A stretch of 64,000 bases of DNA, from assembly GCA_037903355.1 (NCBI GenBank), contig JBAJFE010000032.1, forward strand, positions 248,001 through 312,000, in the 5' to 3' direction. Positions within the stretch are counted from its first letter, which is position 1. Each line of letters begins with the position of its first letter. Source of the DNA: Trichuris trichiura. Taxonomy: Eukaryota; Nematoda; Enoplea; Trichinellida; Trichuridae. Below, in pieces: positions 48,500-60,680 of the stretch. Position numbers and translations under genes: made by a program. The notes beneath the pieces were generated by a model. The model saw only the letters and a program-made list of their open reading frames with translations, was not told the DNA's origin and searched no databases.

Positions 48500-50032
48500 C
48501 TTGAGAACCGTCAGTTCATCGTTAACTGTCGTCAATGCCATTGGACCAACAAGTTGAAACTCCTGGCAGTTGAATCTGCAGTTTGGGTTCTTCAAACGTT
48601 CCTAAGGAGCTGTGCTTAGAGTCAAACGACGCATGCGACATGCATTGGAGAGAGGCTACCAAGACTTCTCGCCGCACTGGGTAGTGGAAGCTCTTAAGCT
48701 TGTCGTAGAGATAAACATTTAAGAAACTACGGTGTAAACAATACGTGTTTCGGCTTTCACGCTTTAATAGCCTTATTAAGTTTTCAGGAGTTACGCTTGG
48801 AAACGGCTAACTGTCCATGCGTTACACTGGCGGAGCCTGATTACATATTAACAGGTAGCAAAGCTGTGCATTTCTGGGTAACGGAAGTTACTTTAAAGAA
48901 GTGTAGCGAAAAAGAAATAATCCCGAAAGCGGAAGCTTTTAATATGTATGATTTCAGTGATAAAAACTGTTGCGTAAACCTTTTCAGGATGCTTTTGAAA
49001 GTGATGCTAAATAAAAACAGAACGTATGGGATGAACAGATATGGAAAACAAATCACTTTCGTCAGGGAAGTTTCGTTAACCTGAGCTACCACCTGCGGCA
49101 ATCACTTGGATAACTAAGTATGTAGTGCAAATGAAAACGTATTCCATGGGAATTCAGAAAAAAGCCTTAGGAAACCGGCGCACGTGGAATAGTAATTCTT
49201 TGGTTTCATCGCAACTTATTTTTGTGTCGGCAAAAAATGCAGCCCATTGGACAGGTGCATGCCTACCTTGTACTGCTCTGGCACCTTCGGAACACATGAC
49301 CACCGCAACTGGCGAACGGGTAAAGTACATTATCGCTTGCATTTTGTCCCATGCCAGCGGAAGATCCATGGAAAGTAAAATGTGTGGAAGGCATGGCGCT
49401 TGGCATGGAAAGATACCCTGTTAAGACGAATTTTACGGATAGAAAGTAATGAACAGTGATAACATGTAAACTAAACAGACGCTGGAAGCAAGCCTTGCAA
49501 ACATGATGCGCTAAAACGAGGTTGCCCAGTAGAGACAGACTCGGTAAAATACATTGTTGCAGTCCACTGGAAATAGCCTAGTGGAAACATATCGCGAGCG
49601 GAAGGAGCCCTGACGAAACGTGGTAACGTGGTCTTAGCAAAACTGGCACCACGAGAACGAAACCGGGTTGGAAAAGAAACCTTGGAATTATGAGCGACGA
49701 AGCATGATGGTTCATGTCTTGAGCAAAAAGGAAGTTGTGGATTGGCAGCAATCATAAGTCACTGGTGAGATTCGATTAATACAAATCCGGTGGTGCGCCG
49801 CAACGTAGGCGTCGAAGTGTACCGCTCTCGGTAGACACAAGTTGGCCGAATGCTTGTCGGAAAGGGACTTTTGTTTTTCAGACCTTGCGGCGCAGAATGG
49901 AAAAGATCCAACAACGCAGCCGAATAACAAAGGTTTAAGGAAAACCCAATCCTTTAACCAAGACACAGCCAAAAGAAGCAAAATTAATAGGAGTTTTATA
50001 TGAGGGTCCACAACAGCATGAAAGGAAAGCAA
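48500..50032 (-). pseudogene. Decayed secreted-type gene between Kunitz genes 4 and 5
   Basis: Homologue of 43600-44895. The ATG equivalent reads ATA here (IKLLLILLLLAVSWLKDWVF). FPFCAARSEKQKSLSDK then follows without the stop seen in the other copy, with ANLCLPRAVHFDAY conserved. Further parts carry stops and shifts. A plus-strand frame at 48797-49084 also stays open, so the true strand of that part is unresolved. Confidence 0.35.
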
Positions 50033-50138
50033 GCAGCCTCTTATAGGTAACTACTTTTTTTTCTCTCTCTCTTCTTCATAACGGGTTCTTTTAATTTTTT
50101 GAAAAATATTTTACGGTTTTAGCTCGTTCTTTTTGTAT

Positions 50139-50357
50139 AACGTTTATTGATTTTGTAAATGTGCTTTCTTAGTACGGGACAGTGGATCTTCATGTTGTTC
50201 TCTTTCTATACGGAATGTGGGTCCCATTTAAAATCTTGATATCTATTATTTAAGACCGCTGAAGACGGGTCATGATCGACCCGAAAGCTCCGGAGTAAAT
50301 AAAAAGTTTTTAAACGGGACCCACATTCCGTATAAAAAGAGAAAAACGTTTATTGAT
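50139..50357. mobile_element. PLE-derived mini-element with one hammerhead-like motif
   Basis: The 13-bp direct repeats AACGTTTATTGAT (50139-50151, 50345-50357) bracket 50152-50344. Inside are a left extension of about 47 nt (TTAGTACGGGACAG, compare TTGGTACGGGACCG in the PLE), inverted arms about 50199-50234 and 50306-50343 (GGAATGTGGGTCCC / GGGACCCACATTCC), and one intact plus-strand hammerhead-like motif at 50254-50293. The left copy is truncated before its hammerhead. Confidence 0.75.
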
Positions 50358-50568
50358 GTTAATAAACGTTCCACACTGAGCTTTCGGGTCCTACCTTTAC
50401 CGGTCTTCAGCGTCAAAAATGTCTGCCGTCGAGCTTTAGCCCCGCCTGGTCAGTCAGACATCAGAGAGAGCTCTCGGAGCAGTCCGACGGCGGACATTGT
50501 TAACGCTGAAAACGAGTGATGGAAGTAACCGAAAGCTCCGTTGGAACGTTTATTAACATCAATAAACC
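50345..50568. mobile_element. Older inverted-repeat element with two hammerhead-like motifs
   Basis: Arms start TTTATTGATGTTAATAAACG and end CGTTTATTAACATCAATAAA. Minus-strand hammerhead-like motif at 50377-50413, plus-strand motif at 50502-50542 with AACG/CGTT as stem I. Its left tip served as the target site of the neighbouring element at 50152. Confidence 0.6.
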
Positions 50569-51169
50569 GTATATAATAAAACGGGGTTCAAGCCGTAAAA
50601 TTTTTTTCAAAAAACCACCCTTTTTTTCTCTTAGTTCTACTGAGAATTTCGACCATTCGAGAATTGGGTTCTCTCGATCAATTGAACATTTCAACCTGTT
50701 CACAATCACAAACGGTTCAAGATTTCTACACGTGCGGGATCGCAGCCCATTCGTCGTTCCCACTTTTTTTCAGATGTTGCCCACTTGAGCTCTTGGCCCA
50801 TTCAAGGTTTCACCGGTAAGGGATTTTAGCCCATTCAAACTTTCGACTCATTCAGTATTTAAAAAATTCAGAACTTGGATTCATTCATGATTCTAACGTC
50901 ACGAGATAGGCGATTTAGTATCACGGCACGTTCAGAATTTCAGCCTCGAGGAGTATGAGGCCTTTTGACGTTCCCACCTGTTCAACACTGCGCATCATTC
51001 GACGTTTCGATAAGTTCGCGAAACCCGTCCAACCTTTCTGTTCATTATCGTGTTCAAAAGAATTCAGGAGTTGGGCCTATCTGAATTTCAGAAATGCTCG
51101 CGAGGCCTAAGTAGTGAATGTCTGTTGCAAGGGAAGAACAGATAATTGAGGTCGGAGTGATGGCGCGGA
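50569..51169. other. Intergenic part of the Kunitz array, no gene recognised
   Basis: Degenerate short words based on ACTCATTC / CCCATTC recur, also at 44970-45400. No coding supported. Confidence 0.45.
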
Positions 51170-51245
51170 AAATTAGAAATAAAAATTTTCAACGGGACAT
51201 ACAACCCGTAAAAGTAGGAGCTTAACATGAAACTCTATAGTCCTG
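51170..51245 (+). mobile_element. PLE pseudo-LTR fragment without hammerhead
   Basis: TTTTCAACGGGACATACAAC through CATGAAACTCTATAGTCC and CTGTACCAAGAAG matches the post-hammerhead part of the PLE terminus. Confidence 0.6.
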
Positions 51246-52229
51246 TACCAAGAAGCTGTATCTACAGAAGACAGAGAAGACAAAAATACCAAAATGCGGC
51301 GAACAACGGCTGCAGCTTGTTAACATGCAGCTGGACATTCACAAATGATTAGTTTCGCTTTAGCAGACATAGAATAATCATTAGCACTCAGCTCAAAAAT
51401 ATATTCGACTGTTCATCTGGCATGAAATGAAATAAAGAGAGGTATCTCAACCTAATGCGCTAAAACAGCGTGTTCTTCACGTGAGCAACGAACCGCAGAC
51501 TGTTAGTAACAGCCGCCTAACGACGTGAATAGCAGCATGTATCCGTAAAGGGAGCTTTTCCTAAAACTTATTCGCCACAGGAAGTAGCAACGCCAACTGT
51601 CGAAGAATTCCTAATGGCATAACCGCGACCAAAAGCCATTACTATCATTTTACCGTGCCAGTATTGGCCACAGCTGCTCACCATAGTCGTCCCAACATAG
51701 TTCGCTGCCAGAATAAAAACAGAACTATTGAAAACAACGACCCAACTGTCCCACCCGCCCTTCCGAGATGTCGTCAAAGGATTACCGCTTAAGTGGGGTC
51801 GTTAAACAGAAGACGTGGAAACTATCAATCTTTAGGAGTCAATGGCACATGACTAGTTGGGAAACACGGCAACGGAAGCTTATCTGTAATTTTCCATATC
51901 AACCGGTTGGCAATCTGCTAAGCATACGTGACCCCATCTCCTTATTCGATTTCATGCCAGATGAGTTTTAAGCAATTTTTCTTGACTCAAAGTAAAACTA
52001 CATTGTGCTCCGCTACATGCTGAACGTTTTCCTACCGATTAAACCTTTGCTAGTCAGCGCGTTATTGCATTCGATGGCGCTCAAAAATGAGTCCTACATT
52101 TGTTCTGATAAAACTACAAAGCTTTCATCACAATGGCAAAAACGTGTATCTCGAAGAAAATTGCTGCCCATTAAGCTCAGTCAGAAAAGTGAATTTATTT
52201 GCAGAACAAAACTTGAACGAATCATGCGA

Positions 52230-53279
52230 TCATTCCACGGAACCACATTTCTCATAGCAGGCGTTTGCGGAGACGAAGTTATTTGCATTTCCTTCACAGC
52301 CTGTATACGTAAACGATCTGCATTGCTTAGTTTCAATGTCGAAGAAGAATCTCCTTATATTCGACGAGCATGAACCCATAGCATATGGAAGACGGCAGAT
52401 AACGCTGGCTGGCAAAGTGGCAACACATCTTTGCTGGCATTCTTGCTTAGTATCAAATCTATTTCCATTGCCTTCGCAACCACCATAAACGAACGTCCTA
52501 CATACTTTTTTAACTGTATCAAAGAACCATTTCCTATGCGATGCTTTGCAAGGACCAGGATCTTTCGGCATGCTGCAAACATCACCACTAGGTGGACCAA
52601 CATCGATAGGAGGTTCTTCAACAGGAGCTTTTTCAACGGGACATGTACTTTCGCATTCATCCTTTGTTTCAAAGTTATTTGCATTTCCTCTGCATCCGCC
52701 GTAGACAAATGTTTCACATTGTTTGGTGTCTTTGTTGTAATAGTACTTGGTAAAGGCTGCTCTGCATGGACCTTTTTTGGCTGGTAATTCACATGGATTT
52801 CCGCCCTGTTCTTCTTCTTTTTCTTCTCCTTCTTCACCTGGGCAAGATTCTTGGCATTCTTCAATCGTTTCAAAATTATTTGCATTTCCTCTGCATCCAC
52901 CGTAGATAAATGTTTCACATTGCTTGGTGTCCTTGTTGTAATAGTACTTGGTAAAGGCTGCCCTGCATGGACCTTTCTTGGCTGGTAATTCACATGGATT
53001 TCCGCCCTGCTCTTCTTCATTTTCTTCTTCTTCTTCTTTTTCTTCTTCTTGTTCACCTGGGCAAGATTCTTGGCATTCTTCAATCGTTTCAAAATTATTT
53101 GCATTTCCTTCGCATCCACCGTACGTAAATTCAAGACATTGTTTCGAATCCCAATCGTAATAATGCCTGATAAAGCTGGCCATGCATGGTCCTGGATCGG
53201 CTGGCAACTTGCATGGGTTTTCTTCTTGCAAAGTGAACGTTGTTCCGAAGAGTAGAAGGATGAACACAGTGGTTTTCAT
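52230..53279 (-). CDS. Secreted 5-domain Kunitz inhibitor (Kunitz gene 5)
   Basis: 349 residues, single exon, signal peptide [18 protein letters not shown]. Domain order and P1 residues match gene 4: M (GPCMAS), R, R, K (GPCKAS) and S (GSCSSN). Linkers are Glu-rich and shorter than in gene 3. Its last two domains are nearly identical to those of gene 3 ([18 protein letters not shown]), while its five-domain layout follows gene 4, a mosaic pattern suggesting gene conversion. AATAAA at 52194-52199 (minus), promoter block at 53330-53352. Confidence 0.94.
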   Translation of the reverse strand: MKTTVFILLLFGTTFTLQEENPCKLPADPGPCMASFIRHYYDWDSKQCLEFTYGGCEGNANNFETIEECQESCPGEQEEEKEEEEENEEEQGGNPCELPAKKGPCRAAFTKYYYNKDTKQCETFIYGGCRGNANNFETIEECQESCPGEEGEEKEEEQGGNPCELPAKKGPCRAAFTKYYYNKDTKQCETFVYGGCRGNANNFETKDECESTCPVEKAPVEEPPIDVGPPSGDVCSMPKDPGPCKASHRKWFFDTVKKVCRTFVYGGCEGNGNRFDTKQECQQRCVATLPASVICRLPYAMGSCSSNIRRFFFDIETKQCRSFTYTGCEGNANNFVSANACYEKCGSVE

Positions 53280-53329
53280 CTTTCAAAACGAACTTGAAGT
53301 TCAATGCTTTGTCGTGAATAAGTTCGCAT

Positions 53330-53352
53330 TTTTATAGGGCTTTTTTGCTGAC
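53330..53352 (-). promoter_or_regulatory. Core promoter of Kunitz gene 5
   Basis: TATAAAA at 53330-53336 (minus strand), preceded by GTCAGCAAAAAA. The forkhead-like word has one change (TGCTGAC instead of TGTTGAC). Confidence 0.55.
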
Positions 53353-54083
53353 TGGCTGATATACGTTTTTATTTAATTTTTGCTTTTGTTTAGCTTGCAC
53401 TTAGTTGTTATTGCATAGTTCGTTCTGCTGTAAAGATCTGCCTATGCATCACTATTAATGTCTTGTACTGGCAGCTGTCGCTTTGTAATTGTTCGGCTGG
53501 TTGAATTGTTTACTTATGATGTTGCTTTCGTGGAAACTCGTTGTTTGTCATCGTTTGCTCTTATGCCTTATTATCAATCATGGGAATTGTGAAAAGCTAT
53601 TAAGAGTTTTTCACCAGCAAAGCTGTTGTGCTTTCTGCCTTGAAGAAAAGTGTTGATCAAAGACCAGCTAGAAAAACGTCTGTAGGCTCGTGTAGGGAAA
53701 AGTGTGATGCAAAATTGCAAGATTTATGCCGTTGCTGTCCTTCAATAACGCCCATTAGCAAAGAATGGATTTTCCTAGGCTGACTTAAGAGAACGTGAAA
53801 CTATTTCAGTCTAAACAGTAGTTGAGGTTTTTTATGTGAGTGAAATCGCTTAGTTCGAGCTAAATAGCTAAATGATTCATTAGTCGTCAAATCCTCTTCC
53901 GTTGAGCGCATGTGATTGCTGTTCTCCCAATCAGGACAACCTGCGAAAGAAATGAAGTCACTGGGTTGAAGTGGCTCTTTCTGAAGAGTAGTAACGGTTC
54001 TCGGGAAGTCAATGGGTAGAAAGAGCAGCTAATCTCTGTAGCTTTTATGATAGAGGTATAAAGCAATGTTCTGCTTTAGGTCT

Positions 54084-54377
54084 ATTGCGCCGTTTTGTAA
54101 ATGTAACTTCTTGGTACGGGACCGTATAGTTTCATGTTGAGTTTCTTTTACGGAAATTTTGTCCCGTTGATAATATTTTTATTATTCCGGAGCTTTCGGG
54201 TCAAACGAGACCCGTCTTCAGCGGTGTTAATATAAAGCAATGAATTTTCGTTACGTCATTGCTTTATATTAACACCGCTGAAGACGGGTCTCGTTTGACC
54301 CGAAAGCTCCGGAATAATAAAAATATTATCAACGGGACAAAATTTCCGTAAAAGAAACTCAACATTGCGCCGTTTTG
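54084..54377. mobile_element. PLE-derived snapback mini-element with two hammerhead-like motifs
   Basis: The 14-bp direct repeat ATTGCGCCGTTTTG (54084-54097, 54364-54377) brackets an inverted repeat with 110-nt arms (54134-54243 and 54256-54365) and a 12-bp spacer. The left end has the one-sided extension 54098-54133 (CTTGGTACGGGACCGTATAG), as in the full PLE insertion at 9420. Hammerhead-like motifs at 54187-54226 (minus) and 54272-54312 (plus). No coding capacity; a terminal-only derivative of the PLE. Confidence 0.85.
54272..54312 (+). ncRNA. Hammerhead-like ribozyme in the 54-kb snapback element
   Basis: CACCG, CTGAAGA, CGGGTC, loop TCGTTT, GACCC, GAAA, GCTC, CGG. Its mirror copy lies at 54187-54226. 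Confidence 0.65.
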
Positions 54378-56087
54378 CGTTGAATGTTGCGTTGCTGCCG
54401 GGGCTATTGATTACGTGATCACGATCAGTTTATCATGCCAGGATCCGGTGGTAGCGGTAAATATTTCGGCTTCTATGGTAGTCTTGATCCCATTGGTTTA
54501 ATTAGTCGATGAAAGAAAGGATCTCTGAACTATTGTCTAAGGGGTATGTGAAGCATCTTCCGAGTGTGCCACGTTAAGAACGCCATTGTCGCAGAAGCGC
54601 AGCACTACGTAAAGCAGCTAGCTCCTGTGGTAAAAACTGCGGACAACCGTCCGCATTCATTCTCAGCGAGAAAGAAGAATCTGGAACGACGTCGTCGTTT
54701 GTGGCACTATAGAGCCCTGGAATGACAGCAGTTTTTCATATAGTTGGTGTGAATAACAAGCTTAAAGGGGGCTACTCAGCTGCTTCACCATCTTAATGTG
54801 CAGTAGAAGCTTCGTATCCGCGTAGGATGCATTCCAGAGTTGACGGCCCTTACTTGAAAAGCCTGGATAATAGCGAACGCTTATAAGTTTGTTTGGCAAG
54901 AATGCGTGTTAAGTTTTTGCAATAATAAGTCGGTTTTCTTTAACGCTATCATTTTCCACGTAGGGCATCATCGAATGGGCGTCCCTCAGGGGCGTAGGTC
55001 AGCAAACGCCTGGTCTTTCCATTAGACAGCCATCAAATTGATACTTTTCCTGCAAAGTCGGTCAGCAAATGTGAGCATCGGCACCGGAGGTCTGATTCAC
55101 AGGTTGCCGTAGCATCGCAAGTTTGGCGGTTTTTGTTCTCTTGTTCTCTCTCTTGGCCAAGGGACCAACCCAGAGCTTTCTTTGATAGGGACTTTAATAT
55201 TGCGCAGATATTTACTGGATATCTAGTTTGTAGTAGCAGCAGCTCTATATCACCGATAAAGGAGGGTACAGCGCCACGCTTTTGTCACCTTCTATCAATG
55301 AGGAACCGCAAGATGCTATTGACCTCGCTTGTCTGAATAAAGTGGGTGGGCGTTACTGTAGAAGAGGCATGAATACCCATGGTAGCTCCATCAATAATTT
55401 TGTTTTTAACGATTAGTTCGATTCGTTCAAGTAGAAAAGGCAGAAAACTTTTTTACTTTTTACGCAAGCTATGAATCGCATCATGTTTAACTACGTGGGC
55501 GTTGGAAGGAGAAGCCTGATGCTGGTACCCAACTGTATATGTTTTATTCTGAGGTTTTGTGTTCGCAGCGCGGTTTGACAAGCATGCAGATAGAATGCAT
55601 CAGCCTGCAGATGCAGTTCATCGCGTCTGTAAGCTTCTTTATCTCTTGTTCGTCGATGCAAGAGCTGTACGTTATTCTATCAGTAGATTTCATCATAGAA
55701 GGTATACCTGTAAATGGAGAACTGAACAGGTATAAGAGCGTAGATGCTATGCAAAAGAACAACGTTCAATGGCATAACAAAGATTATTCTACGAGTCAGT
55801 AAGTCAGAACTCCCTAAAGACCAGAAATAGACGTTGTGTATACTGCGTCATATCCTTCGCCATATTGAATGTTTTTGTGAAACACTGTCTTCACGTCGAA
55901 ACAGTTTGCAGTTGTCTGCTTTTTCGTTTTGACTACAAGACTCCCGAAATTTAATAACGCAGTGTCATGCTCTATGATTGCAATAGTTTAAAATGGACTT
56001 TTGTAAAATTGCAGACTTGAAGGAGCCAACAAAGTTTGGCGTAGGGTTTCAATACATTTAGTACTATCGCTGTTTTACTGTCTAAAG
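54378..56087. other. Intergenic, no gene recognised
   Basis: Only short frames (the longest, at 55539-55802, has no domain). The hAT element begins at the right border. Confidence 0.5.
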
Positions 56088-59000
56088 CATAGGTTCTCAA
56101 ACTTTTTGATGATCGCCCCCCTGTGAACGTTCCTGACCGCTACTGCCCCCCCAATTCCGATTGGTCAATTTTGAGCGCGCTGATTGGCTGGAAGGTTGGA
56201 CGTGGCATAGTCGGGAGGTTAGTAGGTTCTCAAACATTTCCCTCCGTCGCTCCCGATGGGAAAATTTTTGCAAAACCGGTACTCGTGAGAAGATTTTGCA
56301 CAAAACACTTCAACTCCTCGTCACCTGAAAGGCGTACTTTACCACTCCTGCTTTTCCACCAACCACTTTGCGATGCGAAAATTTCTGCTTGCCTTTCACA
56401 TCTCTTGTCACATTTTTCAGGACATGTAGTCACACATGCAAGCATTCATTAGCCTTTTCTGAAAAAAACAATCAGTGTGCGTCTGTTTGTTTTCTAATGT
56501 ACACCAAAAAGCATTGTAGTGACAAGGAACCAGATTGAAGTGAAAGCGCTTAAGCGAGAAAATACAAAAGAAACTATAACGCAAGTTTGCGACTGCACAT
56601 GAACGGACACTACTCAATGTGATGGGTGTGCATAATGCAGTACGAGCAAGTTGTCTACGTTTGGCTGAATCTTTATCATCATCGGTCTAAGGTCGCCTCG
56701 ATTCTCTATGTCCAGCCGACTTCTCTCTTGCTACTTAGAAGCTCCGTAACTGCGCTAAATTCCCAATCTGCTAAACAAGACAATGGAAACGCAATAAGGA
56801 TGTTTTCTACAGCAGCCCATAACAGCGGAAACAGCTGCCTTATTTCGCTCTGTAGCCAAAACTGCTGATATTCACTTTTCAATTTCACTTTCAGCTCTTC
56901 ATTGCTTTGCAGTTCAGTCAGTTTTCCCTGCAATTCCATCTCCGCTTCACCGACGTTGGACATAGGGTCTATTGCCCGCTATGGAATTTCCAAGCTAAGG
57001 ATATCACTGAACGTTCCGTGAAGTCAACGTGCAGCATTTCCAAGTGTTGTCAGTACACTTCAACTTCTTGTTCAGCGATGTCCTCTTCCTCCTTCAGTGC
57101 AGCTAGAAGGGGAAACTGATAGAACTCACCGGCCCGTAAGTTTGGTTTGAAAGTTGGCAATTTCACGACGAAAGCAGATATAACTCCTTTTGTTTTAATC
57201 AAGTTTAAGTCACTGCCTTGGAGGTGCAAGTTCATTGCATTGAATTTGTAGTATATGTCTGCCAGATATGCGATGTCGGTCTTGTTTTTCTTTAAATGTT
57301 CTCGTAGAGAAAGATTCTTACACCACAAAAGTTCTACAACTGTGTCAAAGAGGCTGTAAAAGCGAGTTAAACAAGCACCCTTTGACAACCAGCGAACTTC
57401 AGTGTGAAGTAACAGGCGATTGAAGTCTTCATTATTCTGTTCACCAAGCTGTCTGAATAATCCCTCATTCAGCGATTTACTTTTGGTGATATTAACCGCT
57501 GTAAGAACCAATTGGAGTGATCAGTTTAATCGTTTGCTCAGGCGTTTTGTGGCTAAATGCTGTCGATGAATGACGCAGTGAACTTTGTTCGCCATAGGCA
57601 TGTTTTTATCCTTGAAACATTTTTCTACAGCAAGGAAATAGAGCTTCTTCTTTGGTATCTGTCTGCAACGGTGTGGCAAACAGCAGTTCCTGTACCAGGG
57701 CTTCACCCATTACGAATCTGACATAACCTATTAATAATGCTTCATTGTTAGGTAAGATCGATTAATCAAGCTGCAAAGAAAAATGCGTTCCTCTCAAGAA
57801 GTCGCATAGAGTCCATTCTACGTCGTTGCTCATTTCGTCAATCCTTCCTTGCACTGTGTCATTACTCAGAGGTATCCTTCCGATTATTTTAGTTGGTGAC
57901 ATGTGCGGTACAGTCTGGATAACTTCGCTAATCACGGGAAGCAGCAGTGTTTCCCCAATGTTATGTGGCTTTCCAAATTTTGCAATCAGTAATGAAATGG
58001 TATAAGACGCACGCAGGCCATCTTTATCTTTTTCTGGTGCCGGTGGCAACATACGTGGCAATATGTTCCTTGTACAAAATTTCTGGCGAAGCGACTGAAA
58101 GTAGCTGATGTTCTTCTCACGCATGTCTGGATGTACTTTATTAATGTGGTCGTGTAGCCTCGATGGCTTCACAGATTCGTTCGAAACCACTACCACAAAT
58201 CAAATACAGAGATAGCCATTTATTCGCAGGTGATTGTGTAAAACCATACTTCATATAATCTGAGCTGTACTGCCTGCGTTTCTTTCATACTTCCGTCATT
58301 GAAAGAAAGCCACGAAATGATGGTTTTTGTCGTTGCTGTATTAGAGGGCTGAGAAGTTGCGGCAACAGTTCCGTTTATTTGCAGTAAACGGCAAGAACAA
58401 GAAACAAATATGTATGTATATTCACGAGTATGTCTTGTACAAAGGTAAAATACCGTAAAATGTTGCCGGAACACGGCACACCGAACAGAAACAAAAGTCC
58501 TCCGATGACGAAACAGGAACACGGAAGAACCCAAGTGGGAAGACTCACAGAAAGACTCTGCGCCCAGAAGGTATTAGCTTAAACACAAGGATGAACGCGT
58601 AAGGTGACCACCAGGGTGCGAAAGAAATTTAGCTGATAGATTGCCGCACCGGATCTTTTTTAACTCGTCTCCGCCAGAATTGGAGGAGGCATTTGCAGAG
58701 GAAGTCAAGTGAGGATTAAGGGCGCAGTGGAGCAAAGGAACAGTGGACGTGAAGGAATGAAACAGCTGTGCATGGATTGCTGGCACGCGAAACACAATGG
58801 GCATACACATTATGTGTAAGCTTAGGCTAGAGCAGAATAGGATGAACTGTAAGCAATCTCCACTTGACCTTCTTTGAACTTAATGTCTCCATTTTTGGCG
58901 GAGTTGATCCATGAAAAACGCCACTGTTCAATTGCGCCCTCTATCCCCACTTGACCTCCTTTAAAGTCTTCGCGTCCACTTCTGGCGAGAACGAGTTAAG

Positions 59001-59167
59001 TAAGGCCCTTCTTACGCTGGTTTTTCTGACAGGCTTTTTGCGCTAGAGACAATTCTGCCAGAATTCCTTTTATGCAATTCTCAACGCCCCCGCATGGGTT
59101 TCCCATCGCCCCCTGTGCTCTCTCATCGCCCCCCAGGGGGCGATATCGCTCACTCTGAGAACCTAGG
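56088..59167. mobile_element. Decayed hAT transposon (ZBED5/SCAND3-like)
   Basis: Ends TAGGTTCTCAAAC (left) and TGAGAACCTA (right) are imperfect inverted repeats of the Charlie-type hAT terminus, next to C/G-rich GATCGCCCCCCTG and CAGGGGGCGAT subterminal blocks. An 8-bp target duplication could not be recognised, consistent with age. Inside, on the minus strand, lies a broken transposase (56706-58300). Confidence 0.8.
56706..58300 (-). pseudogene. hAT transposase, BED-finger type, inactivated
   Basis: Reading on the minus strand from about 58290: KKRRQYSSDYMKYGFTQ and LICG, a BED-finger start; then ESVKPSRLHDHINKVHPD at 58180; ASYTISLLIAKFGKPHNIGE at about 58010; KCFKDKNMPMANKVHCVIHR at about 57610; LLLHTEVRWLSKGACLTRFY at about 57410; and the C-terminal dimerisation part with ELQSNEELKVKLKSEYQQFW at about 56900. 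These are the conserved blocks of ZBED5/FAM200-like hAT proteins in the right order, but separated by at least five stops or frameshifts. Acidic catalytic residues cannot be assigned with confidence. Confidence 0.85.
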
Positions 59168-60680
59168 AGCTATACGGAACACGAGAAGAAGACAGCTGAG
59201 AGACACAAACGAAAAAAGAAAAAAAGGACCATCAACAGAAAACTTTAAAACACCAGCTGTAAACCATTAGAAACGACAGAAGGCTCAAGTCGCTCACAAA
59301 TTATATTCATAATTTAAAACCACTGAAGACGGGTCTCAATTGACCTGAGAGCTCCGGAGTTCAACATTTTATCGCACATTAAACGCGACTCCTTCTGTAA
59401 TAAAGCTATTTCACTATGCAAACCGTAATGTTCTGTATAAAAAAACTGTTTTATTTACTTTTTTTATTGCCACGGTAAAAAATAGCAGTCGTTTGCACAG
59501 TTCCTCTCGGAATGAGCGGCTCATGAACATTGTGCATCAATTCGCGTTTTTCAGACGCCGCCTCTGTGAAGCTCCGTCCCTGAAAATCGGTAAACTCAGG
59601 CTAAGCGAACGAAACGAAGCGGGTGAAGGCCCGCCTTTTGTCAAACCATAATATTCTCTATTAAACAACTGTTTGATCTACGTTTTCAAACTGAAAGTGC
59701 AAAGTACTGATCCCGCGCAAAAAAAACTTTTAAACACTGCTTCGCATAAATTTTTTCCGAGGACTTCATCAACGCCTTCCGCGCTGCTCGGTTCTGCCAG
59801 TAAATTATGTTTTCTTTTCGTGCTCAATTTTCCCCATTCTCAAGCATTGCGCTATATTAAAATCGCTTTGTACGTTCTCTTGATTTTACAGGTTTGCACA
59901 ATATTTTTTAAAACATTTCTGCCGCGTTGTAGCTTCACTGTAACTTGAAGCTATGGTCAGGTTAGATCGTAAATATTAGAAATATCGAGCGAACATAACT
60001 TTAATCAAAAGAAGAAGAGCAGACAACTTTGATTAAACCAATAGGCTGTAGCACACTTTTAATCCGCAGCGGAATGCGTTTGCAGCGTAAAAATTCCAAA
60101 ATAAAAATCCGTTGGCGCAGGAACCTGCGCATATTTTTTACGGTGTAACAGTCGGCTGTTTTCGCAGTCTGTAGCTGCTGCTGGATGTTGCGCTGGGTTT
60201 GCTTGTCCACCGTCTGTTTGTATGTGTATGACTCAAGTATGGGTTGTATAAAATGAACAGACTTGGGTGGATAGCGTGTGCAGACGATATTGCCTCGGGT
60301 AAGTTCACGTCCTTGTGTTCGTAGGGCAGTAGAAAGTAATAGTAGTTTTCGGGCATATTCGCTTGCGATCGGTACCCAGCTTGTCTCATGCGTTAATGCT
60401 TAGCACTTGATGTTACCAACTACTTTTCCAGTAGCCAATAGTCTCCTTCCGATGAGGTGAAGATACCGGGTGCTTCTAATCGTGCGCAAATTAACAAACA
60501 GAGCTTTCTGGCGTAAGCCGCTTAGAGTCACTGTGACGCCCGCGCAGCGTCGGTAAGGCTCCGTTTCTTAATTCCTGTGCACTTAAAAGCATCTGTTACT
60601 CTTACGTTGCGCCGATAAAACAGCAGCAAAGCTCTAAGTGACAGCATGAATCGTGACAGCTGTAACCAAAGAAGCTAGAT
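59168..60680. other. Intergenic, with one solo hammerhead-like element
   Basis: Apart from the motif at 59320-59357 no feature is supported. A minus-strand frame at 60138-60389 is open for 83 codons but has no domain. Confidence 0.45.
59320..59357 (+). ncRNA. Decayed hammerhead-like motif
   Basis: CCA, CTGAAGA, GGGTC/GACCT stem II, then GAGA in place of GAAA, GCTC, CGG. The downstream TTAAACGCGACTCCTTCTG matches the pseudo-LTR pattern. Confidence 0.5.

Larger units (their letters stand above)
46090..51960. repeat. Second tandem array, middle unit
   Basis: Units at about 41340-46000, 46090-51960 and 52000-53900 share Kunitz genes, promoter blocks and downstream non-coding words in order (for example TGCTGACCAACAGTAA at about 42852 and 47692, GCTTTATCATCAATCA at about 42681 and 47519). 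Start-to-start spacing is about 4.8 and 6.0 kb. Confidence 0.65.

Noticed and set aside
49125..49424. Sushi/CCP-like cysteine pattern on the plus strand (SKMCGRHGAWHGKIPC)
   Set aside because: Only half a domain, and the duplicate at about 44.1-44.3 kb does not keep the pattern; the opposite strand shows equally conserved peptide.
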